From Oscillospiraceae bacterium (lineage in GTDB: Bacteria > Bacillota > Clostridia > Oscillospirales > Oscillospiraceae), in NCBI GenBank assembly GCA_015068325.1, contig SVKQ01000008.1, positions 95,866 through 159,865 of the forward strand: a stretch of DNA of 64,000 bases. The letters run 5' to 3'. A model generated the notes under the pieces. That model saw only the letters and a list, made by a program, of their open reading frames with translations, was not told the DNA's origin and did no database searches. Position 1 is the first letter of the stretch. Each line of letters starts with the position of its first letter. A program made the translations under genes and the position numbers. This document shows positions 8,665 through 19,229 of this stretch, in pieces.

Positions 8665-9029
8665 CAGTTCTCCTCCTTTTCTCCCTGCAAAAGACGCAGG
8701 ATCTGCTCGCGGCCATAGCCCAGGGCGGCCATGTTGCCGAAAAAGGCGTCCAGCTGCTGCCGGGCCAGACGCTGCCGCGCCGCCTCGATGGCGGCGGCAT
8801 CATCGGTGACGAAGCGCCCGCTGGTGCGCTGTGCCCGGATCAAACCGCTCTGCTCCAGCTCAGCCATGGCCCGCTGCATGGTGTTGGGATTCACCCCGGC
8901 CTGTGCCGCCAGCTCCCGCACGGCGGGCAGCCGCGCTCCGGCGGCGAACTCACCGGACAAGATCGCCTGCGTCATGCGGTTGACCAGCTGGGTGTAGATG
9001 GGCTGGTCGCTGCGGAAGACCCAATCCAT
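8664..9029 (-). CDS. GntR-family (YtrA-type) transcriptional regulator
   Basis: The 121-residue protein has a GntR winged helix at about residues 10-76 (PIYTQLVNRM, GARLPAVRELAAQAGVN, MQRAMAELEQSGLI, RTSGRFVTDD) and a short C-terminal helical tail in place of a large ligand domain, which is the YtrA subfamily layout. Such regulators usually repress the ABC operon they head. The promoter region carries a TTGTATTA / TAATACAA inverted repeat that may be the operator. The ATG follows AAAGGAGTG. Confidence 0.92.
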   Translation of the reverse strand: MDWVFRSDQPIYTQLVNRMTQAILSGEFAAGARLPAVRELAAQAGVNPNTMQRAMAELEQSGLIRAQRTSGRFVTDDAAAIEAARQRLARQQLDAFFGNMAALGYGREQILRLLQGEKEEN

Positions 9030-9051
9030 TTTGCTTCACTCCTTTGTGTGA

Positions 9052-9098
9052 TTGTATTAGGCGATTAGTACAATAATACAAATGGAAGGGTTTGTCAA
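9052..9098 (-). promoter_or_regulatory. Promoter and probable GntR operator of the ABC operon
   Basis: On the minus strand TTGACA (9093-9098) and TATTGT (9070-9075) are spaced by 17 bp. Arms TTGTATTA and TAATACAA (plus-strand 9074-9081 and 9052-9059) form an inverted repeat that overlaps the -10 region, as expected for autoregulation. Confidence 0.65.
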
Positions 9099-9169
9099 GG
9101 GGTTTTGTAAAAATAATGGAAAAAGACAGGGCGCCGGTCAAAGGGGCGTCCTGTCGCACGGTGTTTCGG

Positions 9170-10015
9170 TCAATACAGCCGGTCCAGCTGGTCAATCATG
9201 GCGGCGACGGCACCGCAGCGGCAGTGAGACAGCACGCGGATGCCGGGGACCTCCTTGACCGGGGCGATGGCGTTATCGGGGGCGAAGGCGATGTGGGCAA
9301 AGCGCAGCATGGGGATGTCGTTGGCGTGGTCGCCCATACAGTAGACGTGGCGTGGAGAGATACCCAACAGCCGTGCCAGCTGCTCTGTCATGCCGCCCTT
9401 GTTGGCGCCATGGGCCGTCAGTTCCAACAGCAGATTGGTGGAGGGCACTACCTCGTAGTCGGCGGCCCAGCTCTGGCGGGCAATGTAGTGAATCAGTTGA
9501 GACATGCGGGGCTCATACTCCTCAAACAGCACCTTGCTGATGGGAGAGGGCACCTGATCGATGTCGTCCAGCGCCACGGTGGGCAGATGGGTCAGGTGCA
9601 GATGGTTGACGGTGATCTCGTTTGGGTTGATGGCGTGGATAGAGTTGTCATCGTGGTAGATCTCCATGGCCACGCCAGGCATGTCCTCCAGCAGCCGGCG
9701 CACATGGCCGCGGATGTCTTCCGGCAGAAAGGCGGTGTACAGGTAGCGGCCGGCAGCAAAGTCATAGATAGCCGCGCCGTTGAAGAGGATCGTGGGTCCG
9801 TTCATGGGGATCGTGGGTGCCAGCGGTGCAAAGGCCGGCAGGGCCCGTCCGGTGGCCACGGAGAAGATGCCGCCCTGTGCCATGAAGTACTCCATAGCCT
9901 GGCGGTTCTCCTCCGACACGGGCGGCAGCTCGCCGCCGCTGCGGAGCACATCCTCCGTATAGGTGATAGTGTTGTCGTAGTCGCTGGCGATCAATACGCC
10001 GTCAAATTTCCCCAT
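9170..10015 (-). CDS. HAD superfamily (Cof-type, subclass IIB) hydrolase
   Basis: The 281-residue protein has the HAD motif I ASDYDNT with nucleophile Asp12 and acid Asp14, FSVATGRALPA (motif II Thr/Ser), a large IIB cap in the middle, LTAHGANKGGM (motif III Lys), and YCMGDHANDIPML (motif IV Asp pair). The family dephosphorylates sugar phosphates, nucleotides or FMN; the exact substrate is unknown. It lies 3 nt downstream of the ricT stop, so probably cotranscribed with ricT and holB. Confidence 0.9.
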   Translation of the reverse strand: MGKFDGVLIASDYDNTITYTEDVLRSGGELPPVSEENRQAMEYFMAQGGIFSVATGRALPAFAPLAPTIPMNGPTILFNGAAIYDFAAGRYLYTAFLPEDIRGHVRRLLEDMPGVAMEIYHDDNSIHAINPNEITVNHLHLTHLPTVALDDIDQVPSPISKVLFEEYEPRMSQLIHYIARQSWAADYEVVPSTNLLLELTAHGANKGGMTEQLARLLGISPRHVYCMGDHANDIPMLRFAHIAFAPDNAIAPVKEVPGIRVLSHCRCGAVAAMIDQLDRLY

Positions 10016-10018
10016 AGA

Positions 10019-11296
10019 TCATCCTTCCGTCTTGGGTCGACTGCTGCGGTGGCGCCGCCCGCCCCGGTGGGTGCGCTTGCGGGGTACTGTGCCGTCGGCG
10101 GAAGCAGAGACCGGCGCCACCTTGGGAGCGGAGGGTTTGGGAGTACTCCCCTCCTTGGAGGCGACCTTCCGCCCGCCGCGGCCGCGGTGCCGGCGCTTTT
10201 CCCCGCCCTCGCCTTTGGGTTCGTCGGCGGCTCTTGGTTCTGCCCAGGCGGCGGGATGGACCTCCACCTTCACCTCGGGCCGGGCCTCGCCGGAGGTCTT
10301 CTTCCCGCCCCGGCGGCCGCGACGCCGGCGCTTTTCGCTGCCTTCCTCCGCGGCTGCGGATATGTCGGAGGACAGCGGCCGGGCCGTAAAGTCGCCATAA
10401 AAGCCGGGGAACAGATCGTCCTCCCGCTCCTCCACGTAGCGCTCTGGCAGCGTATCGGGGATGTGGATCCCCTCACGGCCGCCTTTGCCGTTGCGCAGCA
10501 CACAGACCTCGCAGTTATGGTAGCAGCGGGGAGCGTCGTTCCGGTCATCCAGTTTTACGGTTACCTTTTCCCTCAGCACGTTCACGTCGCTGACGTTGCC
10601 GGGGCCGTCCGGCGTCAGCACGAAGGAGTCGTTCTTGGGAAGGCGCTTCAGGGCGTCCTCATAGGCGTCCTGTTCGTATTTCAGGCAACACATCAGCCGG
10701 CCGCAGGTGCCGGAGATTTTGGTGGGATTCAGACTCAGACTCTGCGTTTTTGCCATCTTGATGGACACGGGCAAAAAGTCGTCCATGAACTGGGCGCAGC
10801 AGAAGGGCCGCCCGCAGATGCCCAAGCCACCCAGCATCTTGGCCTCATCTCGCACACCGATCTGGCGCAGCTCAATGCGGGAGCGGAACACGCCGGCCAG
10901 ATCCTTGACCAGTTCGCGGAAATCTACGCGTCCATCGGCGGTGAAGAAGAAGAGGATCTTGCTGCCATCGAAGCTGCACTCCACCCGCACCAGCTTCATC
11001 TCCAGCTTGTGGGCGGCGATCTTCTTCTGGCAAATGTCGAAGGCCTCCTTCTCCCGGGTGCGGTTATAGGCGTCGGTGTTGCGATCGTTCTCCGAGGCGA
11101 TGCGGACGAGCGGCCGTAGCGGCTGGATCACCTGCCCGTCGGCTACGTCGTGGTTGCCCTCCGTACACTGGGCGAATTCCAGGCCCTGGGCGGTCTCCAC
11201 CACCACGTCATCACCGGCGGCCACCTGCAGGCCGCGGGGATCAAAATAATAGGTTTTCGTTCCGTTGCGGAAACGAACAGAAATCACATTTGTCAT
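10019..11296 (-). CDS. ricT: PSP1/RicT (YaaT) family protein with basic C-terminal tail
   Basis: The 425-residue protein has the PSP1 C-terminal domain of YaaT/RicT (MTNVISVRFRNGTKTYYFDP, GGLGICGRPFCC, TCGRLMCCLKYE). In Bacillus, RicT with RicA and RicF forms an iron-sulfur complex that assists RNase Y-dependent mRNA processing and promotes competence and sporulation. Conserved cysteine clusters are present. The last 130 or so residues are an added low-complexity tail with three basic patches (KRRRRGRRGGKK, KRRHRGRGGRK, RKRTHRGGRRHR). An in-frame ATG four codons upstream abuts AAAGGA with no spacing, so I chose the inner ATG. Its location after holB is conserved in Firmicutes. Confidence 0.88.
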   Translation of the reverse strand: MTNVISVRFRNGTKTYYFDPRGLQVAAGDDVVVETAQGLEFAQCTEGNHDVADGQVIQPLRPLVRIASENDRNTDAYNRTREKEAFDICQKKIAAHKLEMKLVRVECSFDGSKILFFFTADGRVDFRELVKDLAGVFRSRIELRQIGVRDEAKMLGGLGICGRPFCCAQFMDDFLPVSIKMAKTQSLSLNPTKISGTCGRLMCCLKYEQDAYEDALKRLPKNDSFVLTPDGPGNVSDVNVLREKVTVKLDDRNDAPRCYHNCEVCVLRNGKGGREGIHIPDTLPERYVEEREDDLFPGFYGDFTARPLSSDISAAAEEGSEKRRRRGRRGGKKTSGEARPEVKVEVHPAAWAEPRAADEPKGEGGEKRRHRGRGGRKVASKEGSTPKPSAPKVAPVSASADGTVPRKRTHRGGRRHRSSRPKTEG

Positions 11297-11372
11297 CGGT
11301 ATGACCATTCCTTTCGTTGGCAGAGTTCAGATGAATCCCTCTGCCGGGGTTCCTTTTTCAGACGGGCTGTTT

Positions 11373-12230
11373 TCAGCGCAGGATCGCCTCCCAAGCGGCC
11401 GTCAGGGCGCCCAGCACGTGGCCGGGTCCCACGTTGTAGCGGCATTGTGCGGCGTAGTGGGACAGGGCGTCGGTGAGCTTTTGCAGCCGGTCCCGTGGCA
11501 GTGCCCGGGCCAACTGAGCGGAGAGCGCCTCGCCGGGCGTGTCCTCCGCTGCGGCGCCGCAGCACAGCAGCAGCGCCCTGGCGCAGATGCGCCAGGCCTC
11601 CTGCAGCAGGCTCTGCAGCTGTTCCCGTTTGATGCGGCGGTTTTCCAGCCCGATCAGCAGCTCCGCCACCGGCAGCATCTCGCCGGCGGCAAAGACGCGG
11701 CACAGTGCCGCCGCCTGCTCCGACTCTGGCGTGTCCTCATCGCCCCGCAGCGTCCAGGTCACGCAGCGGGAGCGGATGGTGGGCAGCAGCGCCGCAGCAC
11801 TGCCGGCGCAGAAGAGGAATGCGGCATAGGGTGGCCCCTCCTCTACGATCTTCAGCAGCACATTCTGATCCCGCTCGTTCAGCTGCTCGCAGTCGGCAAA
11901 GAGATAGACCTTGCGCTCAGCCTCGTTGGGGCGGATATAGGCGTCCTGCCGCAGCGCCCGCACGGTGTCCACCGCCAACTCCCGGCGCTCCGCCTCCTGC
12001 ACCGTCTTCACATCTGGGTGGATGTCTTCGGCTACCTTGCGGCAGGCGGCGCAGACCCGGCAGGGCCTGTCCCCCGGACTGCGGCAGACCATGGCGGCCG
12101 CGGCGTATCGGGCGGCGGCCATGCGGTCTCCGCTGCCGGCCAGGATGATGGCGTGGGGGAGCGCGCCGCGCCGGGCCAGGTCACGGATGCGGCGGGCCAG
12201 AGGTTCCGTCTCCGCCATGAATTGCGCCAT
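11373..12230 (-). CDS. holB: DNA polymerase III delta' subunit
   Basis: The 285-residue protein is a clamp-loader subunit: AILAGSGD takes the Walker A place without the GKT (normal for delta'), CRSPGDRPCRVCAACRK provides the four-Cys zinc module, KVYLFADCEQLNERDQN lies at the Walker B/sensor region, LLKIVEEGPP follows, and TIRSRC is the SRC motif. Delta' works with delta and tau/gamma to load the beta clamp. The frame stays open 24 codons upstream, but the ATG at 12230 follows GGGAGGCGAGG and gives the normal start. Downstream of it lies ricT, as in Bacillus. Confidence 0.93.
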   Translation of the reverse strand: MAQFMAETEPLARRIRDLARRGALPHAIILAGSGDRMAAARYAAAAMVCRSPGDRPCRVCAACRKVAEDIHPDVKTVQEAERRELAVDTVRALRQDAYIRPNEAERKVYLFADCEQLNERDQNVLLKIVEEGPPYAAFLFCAGSAAALLPTIRSRCVTWTLRGDEDTPESEQAAALCRVFAAGEMLPVAELLIGLENRRIKREQLQSLLQEAWRICARALLLCCGAAAEDTPGEALSAQLARALPRDRLQKLTDALSHYAAQCRYNVGPGHVLGALTAAWEAILR

Positions 12231-12292
12231 GCTGTCCTCGCCTCCCCTGCCGTGCCTATAACAAACCCATCTTAACACTATTGTGACAACAT

Positions 12293-12322
12293 AGTATACC
12301 ACAAAAGCCGGCCTCGCCGCAA
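12293..12322 (-). promoter_or_regulatory. Possible promoter of holB-ricT
   Basis: On the minus strand TTGCGG (12317-12322) and TATACT (12293-12298) are spaced by 18 bp, about 60 nt upstream of the holB ATG. Confidence 0.45.
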
Positions 12323-12422
12323 GATTTCAGCAGCGGTTTTGCGGAAAATGTTTTGCCGCGGCCCCGCGAAACGGAAACGGAAGAAATGATGAGGAATTCT
12401 GATCGCTTTTTTGAAATAGCCC

Positions 12423-12451
12423 TTGCTTTTATAAAAAAATATGACTATAAT
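12423..12451 (+). promoter_or_regulatory. Promoter of ppdK in an AT-rich stretch
   Basis: TTGCTT (12423-12428) and TATAAT (12446-12451) are spaced by 17 bp. The surrounding 12395-12460 is markedly AT-rich compared with the neighbours. The rest of the 280-nt intergenic region between holB and ppdK shows no gene. Confidence 0.75.
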
Positions 12452-12511
12452 AAATTGTTCTTAACCAAAGATCTGCCAGAAGGAAAACTATTCATACACG
12501 GAGGGAAACGA

Positions 12512-15391
<2,880 letters not shown>

Positions 15392-15406
15392 AGACCCGGA
15401 TTAAAA

Positions 15407-15447
15407 GGAAAAGCAGGGCCGCACCCATCGGGTGCGGCCCTGCTTTT
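15407..15447. terminator. Bidirectional terminator between ppdK and the M3 peptidase gene
   Basis: An AAAAGCAGGGCCGCACCC / GGGTGCGGCCCTGCTTTT stem has T-rich flanks on both strands and lies between convergent genes. Confidence 0.85.
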
Positions 15448-15459
15448 GTGCGCAGGTGC

Positions 15460-17208
15460 TCATGCCGCACGGAGATAGCCACCAAGGCTGTTTTCCATGA
15501 TGGTTTCCACCAGCTCCAGGTTGTGGGCGGCGCGGCCGGGGGCAAAGGGACTCACCAGCCCTACCCGCTCTACCTCAGACAGGAAGGAATCCTCCTTCCA
15601 ATCCAGCATATCCTCGTAGCAGGCAATACCTGCGCCGGGGCTGTTCATCGCCAGCTCCGCAATCTGCACAGCGGCATCGGCGCTGACACAGTAGCTGATG
15701 ACATAGAACGGGGTCTCAAAGAGATGGGTCACCTGGGCCCAGTAGAGGGAGAGGAGTTCCTCGTCACCATCGGAGACTGCTCCGAAGCGCCGGGCACAGG
15801 ACAGCGCCAGGGCATTTATATTTTCCACCGTCAGTTCCTCGTCACTGAGCCGGTAGACCCGGGATTCAAAATCGGCATAGGCGGCCTGCTCGGCGTAGAT
15901 ACTCAGGTTGGCGAGCAGGTGCAGGAGCAGCAGGTTTTGATAGATCTCTCCGCTGAGGAACGCCCGACTCTTCAACAGGGTTAGATTGGCCATTGCCTGG
16001 GAGTAGGTTTCCGACAGATCCAGGCTGCCCGTAGCGTTGTAGTTCACGTAGGCATCGGCGAAGTGTCCGAACTCGTGGGAAAAATCCAGAAAATCCTCCA
16101 CGTCGCCATAGGCGCCCACATAGCAGAAGGGGGCGTCGTAGCGGTCCAGATAGACGGTATAGGAGCCGGGGGCCTTTTTGCCGGAGGCAGAAATGTCGTA
16201 CAGGCGGTAGGTTTTCATAAAGTCATAGGCGTTGGTCACACGGCGCCCCATATGGGCGGTGGTCTGTTCCAGCAATTCCAAAAGCTGCGATGCGGAGAGC
16301 GGATCATAGGAGACCAGCGAGTAGGGATCGGTGCGCATGAAGTCCGGGTAATAGTCTGCCATTGCGCCGGCCACGCTGTCCAGGTAGGAGCGGACCTGTT
16401 CGGGTGTGTAATCCCGGGCAAAGGCTTCGTACTGAAACTGCTCATAGCTGTCGAACCCCAGCTCCTCGGCCAGGGCTCGGCGAATCTTGACCAGCTCGAT
16501 GTAGATGGGGGCGGCGCCCTGGTTGCAGGCCTGGCAATAGACCAGGTTGGCGGCCTGATATGCCTCGTCGCTGAGAAGGGGGGCTGAGATGTAGTCGCTG
16601 AAGCTCTGGACCCGCCCCTCCAACTCAATGTCGTCCTGCATCATGACACGCCAGTAATCCCGCAGCAGATCGGCCTCCCGGGCCATCAGCTCCAGTGCCC
16701 GGTCTGAGTAGGGCTCTCCGGCAGCCAAGTCATAGCCAGCCAGCAGTCGGGATGGCGCCCGCGCCTCCGACGCCGCACAGGCGACGAGCAGCCGATCCAG
16801 CCACGCCTCCACTTTTACCTCGTTTTCCATGAAGAATTCATATTCCCCTGCATAGTATTCGTCGGCCTGATCGATGTCGGAGCGCAGCATCGCCAGCGTT
16901 TCCAGGGTGTAGAATTCGTCGTAGGCGTCCCAGCACTGCTCCAGGCGGGGGGTCAGATCGTCCCGGGCGGAGGCTGCTTCTGCGTAGTCGGCGGCGGAGG
17001 AAAAGAGCGCCTCCAGGGCGTCCATATCCGGCCGCTGATAGGGCATTTTTTCAAAGGGGAGCATACCGTCGTCATTCGCAGAAGGATAGGGTTTTGCCGC
17101 AGCGAAGCTGTCGTCGGAACAGCCGCACAGCAGCAGAAGCATCGCCAGCGCCATGGCAAAGGCGCGCAGGACAGCAGATGTCGTTTTACGGGGAATGGCT
17201 CTGCTCAT
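15460..17208 (-). CDS. M3 family oligoendopeptidase, lipoprotein
   Basis: The 582-residue protein has a lipoprotein signal: basic N terminus, hydrophobic run at about 11-27, and lipobox L-C-G-C with Cys30. The catalytic zinc motif HEFGH lies near 377-381 (DFSHEFGHFADAYVN), typical of M3/PepF peptidases. Most PepF enzymes are cytoplasmic; this one should sit on the outer face of the membrane and trim peptides there. The ATG chosen has AAGGAG 6-7 nt upstream and begins right at the signal peptide; the frame is open further upstream without a better start. The gene is monocistronic, convergent with ppdK and divergent from the HTH repeat gene. Confidence 0.88.
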   Translation of the reverse strand: MSRAIPRKTTSAVLRAFAMALAMLLLLCGCSDDSFAAAKPYPSANDDGMLPFEKMPYQRPDMDALEALFSSAADYAEAASARDDLTPRLEQCWDAYDEFYTLETLAMLRSDIDQADEYYAGEYEFFMENEVKVEAWLDRLLVACAASEARAPSRLLAGYDLAAGEPYSDRALELMAREADLLRDYWRVMMQDDIELEGRVQSFSDYISAPLLSDEAYQAANLVYCQACNQGAAPIYIELVKIRRALAEELGFDSYEQFQYEAFARDYTPEQVRSYLDSVAGAMADYYPDFMRTDPYSLVSYDPLSASQLLELLEQTTAHMGRRVTNAYDFMKTYRLYDISASGKKAPGSYTVYLDRYDAPFCYVGAYGDVEDFLDFSHEFGHFADAYVNYNATGSLDLSETYSQAMANLTLLKSRAFLSGEIYQNLLLLHLLANLSIYAEQAAYADFESRVYRLSDEELTVENINALALSCARRFGAVSDGDEELLSLYWAQVTHLFETPFYVISYCVSADAAVQIAELAMNSPGAGIACYEDMLDWKEDSFLSEVERVGLVSPFAPGRAAHNLELVETIMENSLGGYLRAA

Positions 17209-17333
17209 TTCTCTCTCCTTTTTGCCGGTCCGGTCCATGAGGGCGGACCGCGAGGAATCAGGTGATGCCCTATCATACCACATTTTTCGACAGGGGAAAA
17301 CCCTTTTGCCGCCGCAGGACTGGAAGATGGCGT

Positions 17334-17400
17334 CCAACCGCAGGTTGGAAGGCAATTCCAACCACGAAAACCTTGCTTTTTGGCGGGGGGCCCGTATACT
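17334..17400 (+). promoter_or_regulatory. Promoter and overlapping inverted repeats ahead of the HTH-repeat gene
   Basis: TTGCTT (17373-17378) and TATACT (17395-17400) are spaced by 16 bp. Just upstream, CCAACC GCA GGTTGG (17334-17348) overlaps GTTGGAA / TTCCAAC (17344-17362). These palindromes between two divergent genes may bind the HTH protein encoded downstream. Confidence 0.5.
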
Positions 17401-17440
17401 GAAAGCAGGGTCGCGACACGAGGCGAAAGGAGCGAATATT

Positions 17441-18178
17441 ATGGAGCAGATCTATTTCGGTCAGCGGATCGCCGCATATCGCAAGGCGCAGGGACTGACC
17501 CAGGAGGGTCTGGCCCAGCGGCTGGGCGTCACCAATCAGGCCGTGAGCAAGTGGGAGCTGGACCAGTGCTGTCCCGACATCATGCTGCTGCCGGCTCTGG
17601 CAGATGTCTTTGCAATCAGTCTGGACGAGCTGTTCGGGCGTCCGGCGGTGCGGCAGGATGCGGCGCCGGATATAAAGGCCGTGCCCGCCGATCTGCCCTG
17701 GCCGGACGACGAGGATCTGCGGGCAGTGTGTTATGTAGGCCATCGGCTCATGGACTATGCGGATGTGCCCGAGAAGAAGGTGAGCATCGGCGGCTTTTTC
17801 AACATGCATGTGGGGTCCGGCACACCGGCGGAGCTGCATTTCTCCGGCACCGTGCGGGATATCCGCTCCGCCTACGGCGTGGTGGTGAAGGACAGCACCA
17901 TTGCCGGCGATGTCCACGCCGAGGACGGTGTGGAGTGCGGCGATGTGGGCGGCAGCGTCACAGCGGGTGACGGGGTCAACTGCAGCAGCGTGAACGGAGA
18001 TGTCCGCGCAGGCGACGGGGTCAACTGCGGCAACGTGGGCGGCAGCGTCGCGGCGGGTGACAGCGTCAACTGCGGCAATGTGGGCGGCAATGTCAAGGCC
18101 GGCGACGAGGTGGTCTGTGGCATGGTCAGCGGCAATGTAGAGGCTGACCGTGTCATCGGAGGCACCTGGAACAGATAA
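17441..18178 (+). CDS. XRE-family HTH protein with C-terminal 15-residue repeats
   Basis: The 245-residue protein has a Cro/CI-type helix-turn-helix at residues 5-62 (IAAYRKAQGLTQEGLAQRL, VTNQAVSKWE, SLDELFG). A linker to about 110 is followed by a beta-rich part and five near-perfect 15-residue units at about 160-234, consensus AGDGVNCGNVGGSVA, each with one Cys. The period and the alternating small and hydrophobic residues suggest a beta-helix like that of polymer-forming or bactofilin-type domains; this is inference. The first part fits a DNA-binding regulator; the role of the repeats is unknown. AAAGGAGCG precedes the ATG. Confidence 0.8.
   Translation: MEQIYFGQRIAAYRKAQGLTQEGLAQRLGVTNQAVSKWELDQCCPDIMLLPALADVFAISLDELFGRPAVRQDAAPDIKAVPADLPWPDDEDLRAVCYVGHRLMDYADVPEKKVSIGGFFNMHVGSGTPAELHFSGTVRDIRSAYGVVVKDSTIAGDVHAEDGVECGDVGGSVTAGDGVNCSSVNGDVRAGDGVNCGNVGGSVAAGDSVNCGNVGGNVKAGDEVVCGMVSGNVEADRVIGGTWNR
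17918..18142 (+). repeat. Five 45-bp in-frame tandem repeats
   Basis: Five units of 45 bp encode AEDGVECGDVGGSVT, AGDGVNCSSVNGDVR, AGDGVNCGNVGGSVA, AGDSVNCGNVGGNVK and AGDEVVCGMVSGNVE. Identity is high at both DNA and protein level, so recombination could change the number of units. Confidence 0.85.
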
Positions 18179-18194
18179 AAGCAGTCTGTAACGA

Positions 18195-18235
18195 AGAGAG
18201 GGCCGGAGCGTTACGCTCCGGCCCTCTCTTTGTTT
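18195..18235 (+). terminator. Terminator of the HTH-repeat gene
   Basis: An AGAGAGGGCCGGAGCG / CGCTCCGGCCCTCTCT stem is followed by TTGTTTGTTTG on the plus strand; it also lies behind the convergent minus-strand gene. Confidence 0.75.
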
Positions 18236-18268
18236 GTTTGCGGCACCGTCAAAAAGGAGATGCTGTCG

Positions 18269-18625
18269 TCAGAGGCTGATGCCCGTCACAGAGTCCACAC
18301 GGATCAGCTTGTCTTTTGACGATTTGTTATGCACGATATGGACCAGCAGCCAGTTCTCATCCACATCCAGCAGCGTGCAGGTGCCCATTTTTATGGAGGC
18401 CAGGACAGCATCGGGATCTTTCTCGTCCTCGCTGAAGCTGAGCCGGACAGTCTGCCCGATGTATGCCTTGGCCGCCTCGATCAGAGATTGCTTTTCGGCG
18501 GCGTAGTCTGTCCCGCTCAAGGACCGCAGCTGTGCTTCCAGACTGCGGATCCGCCCCTTCAGGGAGGATATCTCCAGAAACGCCACCAGGCCGAAAATGC
18601 CAAAGACAAAAGCGACGTATTCCAT
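18269..18625 (-). CDS. Membrane-anchored small protein sharing a domain with the adjacent HTH regulator
   Basis: The 118-residue protein has one N-terminal membrane segment (about 3-18), a short coiled coil (LKGRIRSLEAQLRSL) and a C-terminal domain from about 50. That domain aligns with the C-terminal half of the HTH protein encoded just upstream: G-x-x-V-x-L-x-F-x-E-D-E-x-D-x-D, then T-C-T, a Trp about 10 residues later, then K-L-I-x-V-x-S. It follows that gene by only 2 nt. I do not recognise the domain. The pair may be a sensor and regulator pair, but this is inference. Confidence 0.7.
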   Translation of the reverse strand: MEYVAFVFGIFGLVAFLEISSLKGRIRSLEAQLRSLSGTDYAAEKQSLIEAAKAYIGQTVRLSFSEDEKDPDAVLASIKMGTCTLLDVDENWLLVHIVHNKSSKDKLIRVDSVTGISL

Positions 18626-18627
18626 GC

Positions 18628-19074
18628 TCAGCCCTCCTGTACGATCTCCAGTGAGAGGATGGACGAAACAGGGATCAGCTTTTCCAGAACCTCCCGTTTC
18701 GTGTCGACGGTCAGCTTCATCCAGCTGCCCTCAAAGCCGGTCACAGTACAGGTGCGGTTGACCAGATCCACATCCGCCTCGTCCTCAAAAAAGCGCAGCT
18801 TGACCTGCCTCCCCTGCGCGGCCAGCAGCAGGCGGCTGATGCCGCGGCTGCCTGCGGTCCCGGTCTCCTCCCGGATGTCGTCCCGCAGGAGGTAGTCGCA
18901 GCTGACGCCCAGCAGGGCGGCGATGTCGCCGATCTTGTCAATGTCGGGCATCACGGTGCCGGCCTCCCACCGGCCCACGGTCTGTCGCGTCACAGAGAGC
19001 TTTTCCGCGAATTCCGTCTGGGTCAGCCCCAGATTTTTCCGTTTCCGGGCGATCTTGCTGCCAAGCTGCTCCAT
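18628..19074 (-). CDS. XRE-family HTH regulator with a domain shared by its neighbour
   Basis: The 148-residue protein has an N-terminal Cro/CI helix-turn-helix (residues 6-62: IARKRKNLGLTQTEFAEKL, VTRQTVGRWEAG, LLGVSCDYLL). The C-terminal half (about 88-148) carries VKLRFFEDEADVD, NRTCTV, W and EKLIPVSSI, matching the same landmarks in the following membrane protein. The first 65 residues predict DNA binding; the second part may take a small ligand or mediate interaction with the neighbour. A good promoter stands upstream and may be autoregulated. Confidence 0.85.
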   Translation of the reverse strand: MEQLGSKIARKRKNLGLTQTEFAEKLSVTRQTVGRWEAGTVMPDIDKIGDIAALLGVSCDYLLRDDIREETGTAGSRGISRLLLAAQGRQVKLRFFEDEADVDLVNRTCTVTGFEGSWMKLTVDTKREVLEKLIPVSSILSLEIVQEG

Positions 19075-19104
19075 GTATCGTCCCTCCTTTTATATGGTAA
19101 GGCC

Positions 19105-19134
19105 ATTATAGCGGAAAACAAGAGTGCGTGGCAA
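19105..19134 (-). promoter_or_regulatory. Promoter of the HTH/membrane-protein pair
   Basis: On the minus strand TTGCCA (19129-19134) and TATAAT (19105-19110) are spaced by 18 bp, close to the ATG at 19074. Confidence 0.65.
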
Positions 19135-19185
19135 GAGGCTCTCCCGTTCAAAATGCAACACAGCGGGTTGCATTCGGATCAGCGC

Positions 19186-19222
19186 ACAAAAGCGCCCCGG
19201 CGCAGCAGATCCGCACCGGGGC
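19186..19222 (-). terminator. Probable terminator of lepA
   Basis: On the minus strand a GCCCCGGTGC / GCGCCGGGGC stem is followed by GCTTTTGT, 8 nt after the lepA stop codon. Confidence 0.6.
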
Positions 19223-19229
19223 CTCTGTA

